Source: Spinellus fusiger (taxonomy: Eukaryota; Mucoromycota; Mucoromycetes; Mucorales; Phycomycetaceae). Taken from it: 64,000 nt of DNA. The stretch covers positions 62,001 through 126,000 of the forward strand of contig JALLLS010000047.1 in the NCBI GenBank assembly GCA_025094145.1, given 5' to 3'. The notes beneath the pieces are model-generated. The model saw only the letters and a program-made list of their open reading frames with translations, was not told the DNA's origin and searched no databases. The translations under genes were made by a program, and so were the position numbers. Shown here piece by piece: positions 25,200 to 37,133 of the stretch (its first letter is position 1; each line of letters begins with the position of its first letter).

Positions 25200-28100
25200 C
25201 TACAGATGCCGATAAGATCTAAAAGACCCAGATCGTTCACCCACAATATCACCCTCCATACTTTGCAAGCCTCTCAAGAAATCACCCATAAGTTCATCTA
25301 CTTCTTCTTGACTTCCATTGCTATTCATAGATCGTGTGTCCATGCATATTGATGCAGGTCTCTTCATACTATCAAAAGAAACTCTGTCTCGGATATTAAT
25401 AATCGTAGGAGGCTGGTTATACAGCTCAGCTCGTTTGGCAGTGGTGGCAGTGGTACTGAGGGATTGTGCCAGTCGAGGTGTATCAGGAAGACTGTTGTGT
25501 ATACTATCACTCTTCCTGTATTCTCTGGTACTCAAGGCAATAGGGTGATAGTAGGTGGGTGTGTTGCTGCTGCTGCTGTTGTTATTGTTGTTGGATCCAC
25601 TGATAGTACCACTATTTGTATTAGTATCTGCTGTATAGCTGGTAGTGGTAGGATATATCTCTCTGGGATGATCATACTGCGCTTCTTCTGTTGTAGGGGA
25701 TACGGAGGCACTGGAGATGGTTGGGAAGGTAGTCGATACAATGGGTCGCGTATAACTCAGTGGTGCGTTCTTAAGGCCGGTGTGTGGACTAGAGCGACTG
25801 TGAGTGTGGATAGAGGAAGAAGGTAGATCACAGGAATCATCTGAGTGTAGCATCCAGTCATTGGGTATATCAAGACTCTTTCTGTTCTCTCGTACACCTG
25901 GAAGAACAATTGGAGGACGAACAACAACACTCGGTGATAAAGAATTACGACGGTGTCTTTCATAAGGAGTGTTGTTGTCAGGCATAGGCACAGAGACAGT
26001 AACTATAGGTGGATGAATGATGTTCTGAAGATCTGCACTTTGTGATTTACGGTGATGGAGAACGCGTGCAGTGGCAGGATGACTAGGGTGGTGATGGGAG
26101 TGATGACTGGGATGATGGTGGTGTAGAGGTAGACTGTTGGTGGCGGTAGGAGTGGTGTCTTCGTAGGTGCTTTGTGATGTATTTTGGGAGGTGAGTGAAG
26201 TAGAGCGATAATGTGAAGCATGGGATGAGGCTGTGCTGGCAGGTGGAGATGACAATGGTGAGCCAAAAGAGGTAGAACGGGTCCTTAAGCTTTGTATCTG
26301 AGGCGATAGTATAGCAGAAGATGTAGAAGCACTTGAGAGGGTGGAAGCACCCGAACAAGCATCTAACAGTGAAAGAGGATCTCCTTTAAGAAACTCAATG
26401 GCAGTCTTTAAAGTCACTAGAGCAAAACTAGTAAACTTATGTTAATATCTTACTATGAATACATACAAAATACTTTTTTTTAGCTTACCTATGCTCTGAT
26501 CTCTCAATATGAGAAAGTCTAAAATGCTCCATATAAAATGCTAAGCTTGCTAGTCTTGATATCTGACTGTGCATCAAGACATAGGCAAGCATGGGAATCA
26601 TCTCATCAGTCGTAACAAATGAATCTGTACAGTAGAATGTGAGTGTTTTCTTTTCTTCCTATCTATGTTATTATATCTTGCTATACCATTATGATTGGAG
26701 TCTACAGTGGTGCTTTTCATGTATTTATCTACTGCTTCTGAAATGAGGTCTAAGGTTAATTTGACACAAACAAGTTTCTCCAGTGGTGTGAATGCAGGGT
26801 GTTCATTTGAAATCCTCTCATCATCAAATGAAAGTGGAAGGGATCCTATGTCCATATCCACACAACGCAAACATTGAATGGCCTTTGTAAAACAGCTGAG
26901 AGGCATCTCTGAAATGGGATGGCTCACTCCATATCGACTGATGGGAATACTTTCTTTGGCGTAGGCTCTGGATATGGATTGTAGGTAGTTGTCCTGGGAT
27001 TGTAGAATAGAGCGTAAAGAATGAATCCAAATCTTTTCATGCAAGAATCCCATCACAACACTGTAATTTATGAGTTTCTATGGACAAGATGTTACAATGA
27101 GACTACCTACTTCTCAACTTGTTCCAGGAAATGATCGTGTTCTGATTGAATACGACAAGCATCTCGAAGAAGTTTATTTCGTTGTAGAATAGTCTATCCA
27201 AGATAGATACAGATCAGCAAGACAGCAAAAGACAAGAATCCAGCATCTTACCTTGTAGGCCTTGACATAGATATGTTGGATTTTTTCTACTGTATAACTG
27301 TTAAATCCACGAATATAAACATAGGTGTTGACGAATTCTTCTACAGTCAGCTGTAATTCATTCAGTGCTTCTGTATTCTCGGGAAACATAGTGAGAAAGT
27401 CAAGATCTCTGGCTTGAGGGTTAGTTGAGTCATTTCTACAAGACATGACATCTTACGTTCGAGAATTGCGTTTAACGGGAATAGAGATGGTGTTGACATT
27501 GTGATAGTGTCGCTAGAATACAATAGCCACTGACTGTTAATAAAATAGAAATAGAAAAGCAAGATAAAGATTCACTAGTAGAGGCCACTTACTGGGGGTT
27601 CTCCCTCCAATGGCCGTTCAATCATAAACACCCGGATCTTCTTGTTGGAGATATAAACCCATTCTTCTGCCTTTACATACACTGTCCGCTGCTCTCTAAA
27701 TCCTAAATGGGGTGAGTCTTTCTGTTCTCTTTTGAATGAATAGCCACCGGGTAATTTACCATTGACGGTGCTTATCATCAAATGCTCAATAGAGATAACT
27801 TTTCCATTGGCTGCTTGATATTGTCCTCGGTAGTAAGGAGATGCATTGTAGGAGTGAGTTTCTACAATTCATAATAAATATGAATAATAAACATGCATAA
27901 TAAACAACAACAACAAAAGATGGCAAGTGTTGAGGTAATAATAATAAAAAGGGCCATGAAGAACATGATTAGCAATTTCCTTAAAAGGCGATCATGGTAA
28001 GGTTTTCCAACATTTCATGCATAATGTTGAGTATACACATACCGATGAAATCTTTTGTCAGTACAAGTCCTTCAAGTGATCTCGAGTGGGGAATGCAAAC

Positions 28101-28391
28101 AACTGAAGAACGAGAGAATATTTGGTTGAAGTGAGAGCGAATGTATTGGTAGAATCGATTGTCTTCTAGTTCTTCTGGTTCGAGAGGATAGGCAGGTGCA
28201 GAAGGAGGCGTGACTGTTATAGGATGGGAGCGTGAAGATGAAGTAGGTGAAGGATCTGGGGATTGTCTGGACTGAATCATAGAAGCAAGAGTTGGGTAGA
28301 CCTGCTCTCTGTTGTTTATATTCTGCTGTTCGACATAATCTCTCTTTTTCTTTACGCCGTTTTTTAGAAAGAATGGGAATGCAAAAGACAT
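25200..28391 (-). CDS. VPS9-domain protein, probable Rab5-type guanine nucleotide exchange factor
   Basis: VPS9 domains catalyse GDP release from Rab5-family GTPases on endosomes. Eight exons (transcript order): 28391-28043, 27861-27593, 27512-27457, 27408-27252, 27193-27111, 27060-26687, 26624-26489, 26427-25200; the sum is 2652 nt (883 aa), all GT-AG. The VPS9 core is at about residues 310-490: LHEKIWIHSL in the helical part, then TTDEMIPMLAYVLMHSQISRL with the conserved Asp that acts in exchange, YMEHFRL, and SFALVTLKTAIEFL at the end. The N-terminal third is unrecognised. The C-terminal 400 residues are low complexity (Ser/Thr/His/Asn) and probably disordered. The start at 28391 gives MSFAFPFFLKNG; a longer open frame begins at 28460. 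The 48-nt intron 3 has a CTAAC branch site. It could be Vps9-, Muk1- or ankyrin-less Rin-like; subfamily is unsure. Confidence 0.85.
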
Positions 28392-29995
28392 TCTAAGTAA
28401 TCTTGAGAGGGAAGAACAAGAATAATAAAGAAAACCAGGGGCACGCGATTTTCCATTCAAGTCACATTATAAATTAAGAGGGCGAGAGTTTTCCTGTAGG
28501 TCACATACGAGTGAGTTCTATCCTCCTTGCATAGTGCCTTTTGCCAAGCCTATTGATTGGACACATGGGGTTTCCTAATAAATATAATGCTGCTATAGGT
28601 GTATCTGTAATGTTTTAATTTGTCTTATGAGTGCTACTCTTTACAGTAGAGGTATTCTATTATAGCACCAACTAAGTGGAAGAAGAAAAAGAGAGTTCAT
28701 CATCTCCCTACTTCAGGGCTGCAGAAGAAATGTGAATGTTGGTTGGGTTGAAGAATTTCTCTCTTAAGAAATCGAGTGAGAAAAGGGTCTTATGTTTAGT
28801 AGTGTGCTGTTTGTTACTCAGTCGTTATTCTAAGCAAGTGAATTAGTGTGAGTTTATATTTATAAAAGGCTGTTTATAGGCCAGTGTAGACTTGTGTATG
28901 TGTATAAGAGTTTGTTTTTGTCTATAAAAATCTCCATGTATCTGTACAATTTGCCATGTATCTCTAGAAATCCTTGTGCATTTCTGTATTTCTCTACATT
29001 TCTGAAAATGTCCACGGACTTGTAGGTAGATAGCCAAGTGCATTTACACATATTTTTATAGAATTCCACAAACTTTTTATGGATCTATTAACTAAACCTT
29101 GAATATGACTTGATAAGGCTAATGTTTAAAGTCTATTAATATTTCTATTGTTTAATATTCTCTTCACCAAGTCTCACTAGATGGCAAGCCTAGTTTGTTC
29201 CTTCTCACTTGCCAATAAAAGTCCACGACTTTTTGATTGGAGGAATAGGGATCTGAGAATATTCATTGATCATTCAGTCCATTTATTCTCTTGTACTTGG
29301 CTTGTTGTAGTAGCCTGCATTACCATTCCAATGTCCTCTAAAGTTCAGTCAATAAGATGGGGCTCTATTGCTAATACATCCGAATAAGAATCACTGTACA
29401 AGTCGATTGTGTTTCTTTGAAGTTGTGTGAGAAGGCTTGTGAACCCAGTTGGAAATGTGACCATCCATTGCCTCAGACGACAAGTCAAAAGTAGCCGTGG
29501 GCTATTCGTGGGTTATTAGCACAGGCTAATTGTCCTCTTGACTTTAGTAAATGTAGATTGAGTGTAGCGTAGCATTAAGGCTATTTATTATATTATATTA
29601 TATTATATTGTATTGATTATAATGAATTGTCTTGCAATAAGGGATAGCCACGGAGAGCGTCTTGTCTTATTAAATTTACATGTACAGGTACAGTTGTTAT
29701 AACCCATCCTCCCCTATGAATAAAAATCCCATCATAAAATGAAGAATTAAAATAAATAAAAAGGCAGTGAAAATAATAGGCATTTATTTGTTTGGTTTTT
29801 TACATGGTTAGATGTTAAGGAAAGGAGAAAGCGCTTGTCGTCTTTGATCTTAGGTATCAAAGGAAATCCGGACAGTCAAACGTGTAGTAAAACCCTCGTC
29901 TTTATTCATTCAATTCAATACTTCTTTTATACTATATTCTATATGCTAATACTTCCAACTATGATATTATTGAAATGTAATGGAATGTGTCCCTT
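28392..29995. other. 1.6-kb intergenic region without a gene
   Basis: Nothing supportable is seen. A short tandem-like stretch about 28900-29010 (TTTCTGTATTTCTCTACATTTC units) and a TATTATATTATATT tract near 29590 are low complexity. The promoter of the VPS9 gene should lie at the left end. Confidence 0.45.
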
Positions 29996-30070
29996 CATTT
30001 TTTTCTTCTTTTAGCTGGCTTTTCCACTAGAGATGCCGCTATCCATAAAAGGAAAGTAATATCACGACAC
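29996..30070 (+). repeat. Left arm of a ~75-bp inverted repeat around the Fanzor fossil
   Basis: This segment matches the reverse complement of 31352-31426 over about 75 bp at roughly 80% identity. The best-conserved core is TATCCATAAAAGGAAAGT followed by ATCACGACAC. Confidence 0.75.
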
Positions 30071-30085
30071 GCTGGACGGTATGTT

Positions 30086-30307
30086 ACAACACACTAGGAG
30101 ATCGTTATGATATAAAAGGAAATAGTCGAAATACAATTGTTTAAGAAATGACATCGATTTGAAAAGGAGCAGAAATAAAGTGAAATGTATTCATGTTAGT
30201 TTTTAAACAAATAATTATTATGTAGATTTACTTGTGAATATCTGAATCCTGGAGAAAACCACTTTCGATGTGGTGATATGATATAATATAAATACAAATA
30301 AGAATAT
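30086..30307 (-). other. Noncoding 3' end of the Fanzor element, possible guide-RNA (fRNA) scaffold region
   Basis: This is the 220 bp between the Fanzor stop codon and the element end (ACACACTAGGAG at 30088). It is strongly conserved with both arms of the palindrome at 43710-44208, including a small hairpin core CCACTTTCGATGTGG. In described Fanzor and TnpB systems the guide RNA is encoded at the 3' side of the nuclease gene and runs to the element's right end. Assigning that role here is inference from position and conservation. Confidence 0.35.
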
Positions 30308-30859
30308 CTATTCTTCTCGACAGAAAGGAGCTGGTCGGTGGTGACCATTCAAAGCCTCTTCTACAATTGTATAGATATTCTTTGATGCACTCACATCTCT
30401 GTTCCAAACAATTCCACAACTTTGGCAAGCGCGGATACTGTTGAAATTCACTAATACCTCAGTGAGGTTGTTTGTGTTATAAGTGTGGCAGATCTTGAGA
30501 ACAAAAAAAGAAGACAAAGTAACTGTTAGAAGAGCTTTTCATATTGGGTGAGAGATCAATCATGTTTACCTTTGATATTCGAAACTTATCAACATCAACT
30601 ACAAGAAGATCGTCTTTTTGTCTCTTTTTCAATGATTGATATAAAACTCTTGTCAAACTAACACGATGACCTTTAAACTTGGCAGTTTGGTAGGATCATA
30701 CTCTAATCTTTTTAGGTGCCAATACCCCTTCTCACTAATAAAACAGTAAAAATGATTAGTTCGAGATGTATTAATGTACTCTCTATGTGTGTGTCGTATT
30801 ACCCTTGCACTGGCACCATCCTCTTGCCTTTGTCTTTTTAACGGATTCACTGGGTTCAT
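30308..30859 (-). pseudogene. Fanzor (eukaryotic TnpB-like RNA-guided nuclease) C-terminal fossil
   Basis: Reading down the minus strand, about 30680-30570 encodes KFKGHRVSLTR...LLVVDVDKFRIS, equivalent to the VDEYRTS stretch before the zinc ribbon. After a small gap, 30517-30308 encodes a zinc-ribbon remnant (ICHTYN, then CQSCG), the RuvC-III motif WNRDVSASKNI with its catalytic Asp, and the tail HHRPAPFCRE. This order is specific for the Fanzor/TnpB C-terminus. The first CxxC of the ribbon is damaged (CHTY). An upstream open piece, 30859-30653, lies in another frame, so at least one frameshift is present. I cannot recognise RuvC-I or RuvC-II upstream, so the gene is truncated or too decayed. 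It is not functional as it stands. Confidence 0.72.
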
Positions 30860-31149
30860 TAAAATAAAAGAATATACAGTAGAAACTGACTAACATGTCA
30901 GACATAATAAACATACACATATACTCACCAGATCACAACTGTTGGTTTATATGCCAGACAAAGGCAAACAAGTTAAAGAGGATAGAAGTTATGAAGAACA
31001 ACAGACAGTGTGTTTGGCAGGTATTAATATTCAAACAGAAGAGAACAAGACGAAATTTCACAAGTCAATTGCTTAATCAGAACTACCAAAGCAATGCAGA
31101 CTACAACAACATTCTAGAAAGAAAAGAATTGCTTAAAGAACAGTTGCCT

Positions 31150-32634
31150 GCACACCCGAAGATTTTTCTGGTCCTTAAGCGGTGATATCTCTCTTTTTAT
31201 GTCGAGAAATATTTTGCCCTTCTATGAAACTGTGTTTAAAATCAAAAGGTTTGCAAGTGTCCAAATAATTATTTCCTTTTGTAGTATACATCAATACCAA
31301 ATTGTATTATCAATAGAATATATTATTTATGAATAAAATTGTTTATTATAATAGTGTCGTGATGTCACTTTCCTTTTATGGATAATGACATCTTTAGTGA
31401 AGAAGCCAACTGAAAAAAGAAAAGTGAACAGTTGAAATCAGACTAAAGGATAGCTCGTCCTGAAGATGCAATTATTATATCATAAGTGATCAGAAGTATT
31501 GTGTAGAAATATTATAAAGAAGTACGCAATTGAATGAATAAAGGGCAGAGTTGAACTAGACGTTAACTGACCAGATTTCCTTTGATATCTAACATCAGAC
31601 GACAATAGTATAACCAATGATACATTATGACTATATCTACTACCTAAGTAGATTCCCTCTTAGCAATAAAATATATACCCTAAAGGCCTTGTGCTTTATC
31701 CTTGGGAGATAGATAACTATAATCAGGAGTATACTCTAGACAGTATAGGCAGTATAAAAGAATACTTGGTACTGACTTGAAAGGAGTCTTTGCTTATTAA
31801 TAACAATACAATGAGTGTCTTGTGGAATACATTGAGCTCAAGCCCAGAGGAAGACAATGCTTACCTTTTTATCACTAGAATAGTCTTTGGTGGTGTCTAT
31901 CACCTCTTTCTATTGTTTTTCTATGTTAATAATAGTACATTATCTTGCTTAGTTATACTCATCTTGACAAGTACTTGAGTGTTAAGTTGTATATGTTGTG
32001 TGAGAAATAATAAAGAGGGGAATATCAAAACAAATAATAATCTTTCTCTCTCTATTCTGGTGGGGTATACACTAGCCTCCACTCATAAAATTTACTAGTC
32101 AAACAATTCACACTCTATTTGCCTTGGACCTAAAAGACAGTATTTAAAATAATACTTTGTTATCATTAAGCACCATTGTTAATACCAGTTACAATAACAT
32201 AGTTGTTAAAGTGATTATGAATATTGAGCCAATAAATGAATACACTGTTCTTAACACAAGTAAGTTTGGTTATATCTACTGGACAATGACCACTAAAGTT
32301 AATTCTGTGTGTTCTGTAATACATCTTTCTTAAGCATTGTCATACTGCAAATATTGTGGACTTATGGATAACACATTATGTTAAACAATAAATGCAGTGA
32401 CTGAGTTGTAATTTTGGGGTGATTCTTGTTCTAATTTTTTGTCTTTACAGCCAATTCTATACTTTTTAATTGGTCAATCATCATTTCTAGAATAGGCAAG
32501 TAGAGTTTGAAATAGCTCATTTAGACATCGAAAAAGGCCTTTTTAAACACAATAGCCAATCATATGAATATTGCGATTTTATTCTCAGAATATTTCCTTA
32601 TATATCCCAAAAATCTTTGGGTGTGTAGACAAGG
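31150..32634. mobile_element. DNA transposon copy A, TA/CACACC ends, internally deleted
   Basis: The left end (CTGCACACCCGAAG, 31149) and right end (GGTGTGTAG at about 32627-32635) resemble those of copy B. Three blocks align with copy B: 31150-31350 with 33011-33225, about 31605-32030 with 33228-33650, and 32483-32634 with 34929-35072. The transposase region of B is absent here. A segment of about 250 bp (31352-31600) that B lacks includes the right arm of the Fanzor-flanking inverted repeat. No functional gene remains. Confidence 0.6.
31352..31426 (-). repeat. Right arm of the ~75-bp inverted repeat
   Basis: Reverse-complement match to 29996-30070, with core GTGTCGTGAT followed by ACTTTCCTTTTATGGATA. 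It lies inside transposon copy A, so the pair does not bound a simple insertion. Confidence 0.75.
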
Positions 32635-33009
32635 GACATCGGACATTAGAATGCTAAATCATTAGCTGTTCCTCATCATCCCAAGCTTGCTATTTCTTAC
32701 AAGTAGAAAAATATACCAGAGAAGAGCCAAAAAATGCTCTCTTTAAACAAGTAGCCTGTTGAATGAGTTGATTTGTTACCTTGTTCTTATACTTACAAGA
32801 GAAAAGATAGATGAACACATAGTTATGCTGAGTGATATATAAGAGCTTGTCCGACCCAGTGGCTGAAGAGCCGTCTTCCTATAGCAATGGGACTAGAACA
32901 ATTAACAAAAAAGTACCGTTGTGTAGAGTTTATCCTTAACAAGTTAAATGGGAGCATCAATACGAATATATAGGAATATTGTGTCATTGGGTTCTTAATT
33001 AATATAATT

Positions 33010-35072
33010 ACTACACACCAGGAGATTTTTCTGGCTTTTAGGCGGGGATATCTCCTTCCTTTTACGTCTAAAAATTTCTTGCCTTTTATGGAAATGTGTT
33101 TAAAATCAAGAGGTTTGCGGATATCTAAATAATTGTTTCCTTTTGTGGATATATCAATATTAAATTGTATTATCAGTAAAATATATTGTTTATGAATAAA
33201 ATTGTTTATTATAATAGTATAGATAATACTATATTATGACTATAGCTACTTCCTAAGTAGATTCCCTCATAGCAATAGAATCTATACCCTAAAGGTCTTG
33301 TGCTTTATTCTTGAGAGATAGATAAATATGATCAGGAGTATACCCTAGACAGTATAGACAGTATAAAGGACCACCTAAGACTGACTTGAGAGCCTCTGCT
33401 TAATAACAATACAATGAGTGTCTTGTGGAATACAATGAGCACAAGCCCAAATGAAGACACTGCTTACCTTTTTACTTTCAGAACAGTCCTTGGTAGTGTC
33501 TACAGCTTCTTTCTATTGTTTTTCTTTGTTAATAATGGCACATTACCCTGCTCAGATATGCTCATCTTGACTAGTACTTGGGCGTTAAGTTGTATGTGCA
33601 GTGTGAAAAATAACATAATAACAAGAACAAAGAATAAAAAATATTCTTATTCTGGTGAGGTAACAGTCCCATGTAATAAATGAGTAGACGGCAAATCAAT
33701 TTTCTATTTTTATTTTACAGTTTATTCAAGCAATGAAAATCAACCAACTCTTAGCCAAGAACATAAAGATAGTCCCACCAATAGAAGAGAGCGTGATATA
33801 TTTATTAGAGGTCAAATCACAGGACAATAGAAAAGATGTGCTACTTATCAAGAGATTGCTGACAATGTCGACATCCCAAAGAGCACAGATTGTCCTATTG
33901 TATAAAAACAAAGGTATAATTCAACTCAAAATGCGTACAGGAAGACCTAAAAAGGTTTCATCTACTTCAAATATGACAATTGTTTTGTCTATTCGCAGAA
34001 ACACTATACAAACAATTGCATATTATTTGAGAAATATGAATGATGTAAAAACAAGGTTATTTGGTCTGATGAATCCTGTTTTACAGTTGTGTACAATAAT
34101 AAAGGGACTAGAGTGAATAAAAATAAAGACTATTACAAAGCACTGAGCAATATCTTTATAATAAGAATGTAGACAATCAATTAAAGAACAACTATTCCAA
34201 ATCCTGTGTTATTCCATGAACCTTTTATTATGAACATCTTTGACTGATAGATGTACCTTTATTTCTCAAAATACAATAAAAACAATTCTGTCAACTCACT
34301 TATTGTATGGGACTGTATATGTGCATAGAAAACCCGTGGGATTCACAGTTTCCATTGATAGATATACAAGTTTTATACTTTAACACAACAGTTTTCAAAT
34401 CACGGATTGAATCAATGATATGTGAAAACCAATTATAAAACAGAAATAGTATAAAAAGAATAGGTCAACTCGTCTTTATTTTATTTTCTTCATGGAACCT
34501 ACTCTAAAGATTATAGCAGTGAAGACCTCAATCACTGGTATTAAATAGAAGCTGAGTTATTCCTGACAGGACATACATCTTCAAAAGTCAATTGTGAAAG
34601 GTTTGCAAGATACCTCGAGGAAAGAGCCAGTCACCCCAGTATTGCATAACAAATTATTCAAATGAAGATACTCCTGCTGTGGAAAACCGGAATGCCAATG
34701 GTTTACTCCCATTTCGTAAAATGAAGCTATTGATCTTTATTAATCAACAACAATCAGACAAACGGCTAGTTAGTATCTGACCCACCAAAACATCAAAAAA
34801 AAAGAATCCGGTGTAGTTATCGCTGCACTAAACCAAGATACATGTAAGTCTCTTTTGAACCATACTACATTTCTACACTATATTTCTTCCAAAGATGCAC
34901 CAATACTTTCTGAAGATAGTGTAGCTATTGCTAGAATAGGCAGACAGAGTTTAAAATAGCTCATTTAGACAGCGAAAATACCCTTTTTAAAACACAACAG
35001 CCAATTAGAGTAATAGTGTTATTTTATTGTCCGTGTATTGACTTTTATATCCCAAAAATCTTTAGGTGTGTA
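33010..35072. mobile_element. DNA transposon copy B, Tc1-like, TA target site
   Basis: The element starts TACACACCAGGAG (33012) and ends CTTTAGGTGTGTA (35072), each flanked by TA as in Tc1/mariner insertions. It carries a decayed plus-strand Tc1-type transposase in its middle and shares three blocks with copy A. The terminal motif recurs at the Fanzor-derived palindrome (43710/44208) and near 46588. Confidence 0.6.
33733..34400 (+). pseudogene. Tc1-type transposase fossil inside copy B
   Basis: Fragments in several frames follow the Tc1 order. There is a helix-turn-helix (TYQEIADNVDIPKST), the GRPKKVS linker, then VIWSDESCFTVVYNNKG around the first catalytic Asp (about 34055-34110), and LIVWDCICA (about 34300), equivalent to the family's MVWGCIS. 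Frameshifts and stops separate the pieces, and no catalytic C-terminus could be read. Confidence 0.65.
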
Positions 35073-35796
35073 GCGATCTTTATGCTTAGCTATTATGGTG
35101 CACAGTTAAAAAGGCATCACATTGACCCAAACCTTAGTAGTAAATTTATAGAATTCACATGGTCTGTTGATGTGAGATATCAGTGGCAGTATTTCTGGTT
35201 GTGTGGCTCTGTGAGGCTTATAAATTACTCAGAAACACGAGGTTAAATGTTTGTTAAATAATATGAACTGTATCAATACTACAATACACTATGAACTATG
35301 TACCAGGACAGAGAAATCAATAATCCTTATGAATACAAAAAATAGGCTTATTTTCAGCAATTATATCATAGATTCTGAAATATTCTATATCAGTAGAATG
35401 AAATGCAAGCCCATGCACCCACTGCATTTTTGATCAAAATTTACACTTACACCAGGGCTAGGTTGCATTGAAGAATACTCACCCGCCATTTATGCAACAC
35501 TTGTTGATTCTGTTACTGATATTACTATGTTCACTTTTGGTGACTATAATACTCATCACAAACAAACACACCAGATAAAACAGTTGATACACAAATAGTG
35601 ATGATAGCAGAAAAAAGGATTTATAAACCTGCATAGATCAATAAACAACCTATATATTATTACTGTCATAAACAGTAGTAGTATTCACTGAATTCATAGC
35701 TATAAGAGCAATCTCTTGAAATATATATAAGGGTATGGTCTTTTATCTATTGATCTTTTTATACTTGTTATAGTAAAAAAATTGGTATTAACAGAA

Positions 35797-37133
35797 TACA
35801 CTCTTTCCGGAAATTATTGGTGCAAAAATAAAAATAAATTTGGTGCAGGACAAAATGAATTTGGTGCACAAATAGAATGCACTAAGTGCACCAAAAAAAA
35901 AGAATTCATTATAAACATTTTCTTTCTAAATAATCATCAAATCTGGACTGGGACTATCTACAGAATCCTTGCAAGTCACTGAGCAGCACTTTATTACAAA
36001 GAATCTGAGATCGTTGAGGATAGTGTTTCCTCATCCAAAAGAGCCTCTCTTTTGAGTCTACTCTTTACAACTGACTAGAATTGATCAATAGGATGAAGCC
36101 CAGGCGAATAAGGTGGGAGATAGACGCAGCCATATCCTCTACTTTCAATGTAAAGCTGAATGTCCCTGTTTTAATGGATAGAGGCATTGTCCATGATCAA
36201 ATACAGTCCTACCTTTATCTTTTTGACTCTGGATGGGACCAATTACTGCCTTTCATTTCTTCAAACCTGCTTTGTCAATGAAAGCACAGCTGCTCAAGAA
36301 ATTCATGTTAGTTTTCTGCCAACGAGTAACCCAGTTGTACCCTTCTTCAATCTTTTCGGGACTGTTTCGCTCTACCAAATGAAGAGCTCTTTTAAGTGTG
36401 AAATGACATTTCTTGGTAAGGAAGTTATGCAAAGTATATTTTTTTGATTTCAAGACTCATAAACCGGGCATTCAACTGCTCCATCATTTCCTCCAAGACA
36501 ATATCTGGCTTTTCATCTATCATGTCAACCACAAAATCCTTGTGTTCTTTGCAAAGTTTAGGTAGTCTTCCAGCCGAATTACTATTGGAGCTGCTACCAT
36601 CTTTCCTGTGAGGTAAGTCTTCATTCTTATTTAAACACTCTGTTCCTTTTTTGAACAAGTTTTGACCAGTGCTAGGAGGTATATTGACCTTTTTGTAAGC
36701 AGCACAGACACTAAGTTGCTTCTCATACACCCAATAAAAAAAAACCTATTGTTATCCTCTTATTTATATGAACAATAGCTCGCTTTTTCAACTTGTTCAT
36801 TTTTAATAATGCTATCATCTAAGTTGTAAAGTTTATTGTCCTTGGCCTGTTTTTCTGGAGGCTTCAGTTCCATGTAGTGTCTAAAGTTTGTGGCGTTGTG
36901 CAGCGGGTATTACTCATTGTCCACTTCCATATCTAGAACAGCAACTGAACCCGCCTTTTCGTTGTGAAGATTTTCACTTTCATCTTCGTAAATAAATTGA
37001 TCCGTGTTCAATGTTGAATGTTTTTTTTTTTTTTTTTAAAAAAAAATCAGTATAAAAGTGCACCAATTTTCACAACTATTTTTGCACCAAATTCATTTTT
37101 ATTTTTGTACCAATAATTTCCGGAAAGAGTGTA
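35797..37133. mobile_element. IS630/Tc1-type DNA transposon with TACACTCTTTCCGG ends
   Basis: The left end begins TACACTCTTTCCGGAAATTA (35797) and the right end is its reverse complement, finishing at 37133 with TA. The terminal inverted repeat continues imperfectly for about 45 bp through TTGGTGCAAAAATAAAAA. The interior carries one broken transposase on the minus strand. Confidence 0.85.
36060..37020 (-). pseudogene. Broken IS630/Tc1-type transposase
   Basis: Pieces in different frames line up with the transposase of the 44310-45894 element. They are YMELKPPEKQ (about 36875), a helix-turn-helix part (VCAAYKKVNIPPSTGQ, about 36700), GRLPKLCKEHKDFV, then HLVERNSPEKIEEGYNWVTRW and CAFIDKAG (first Asp), IMDNASIH (second Asp) and YSPGLHPIDQ, where the catalytic Glu has become Asp. 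A frameshift sits between the last two HTH pieces at about 36440, and several in-frame stops follow. It is inactive. Confidence 0.8.

Noticed and set aside
27436..27456. 21-nt intron in the VPS9 gene
   Set aside because: Using the later acceptor (aagccag) gives a normal 48-nt intron with a CTAAC branch site and correct phase.
30895..31185. Plus-strand 96-aa ORF opposite the Fanzor fossil
   Set aside because: No recognisable motif, and it lies in transposon debris; it could be antisense to the lost 5' part of Fanzor.
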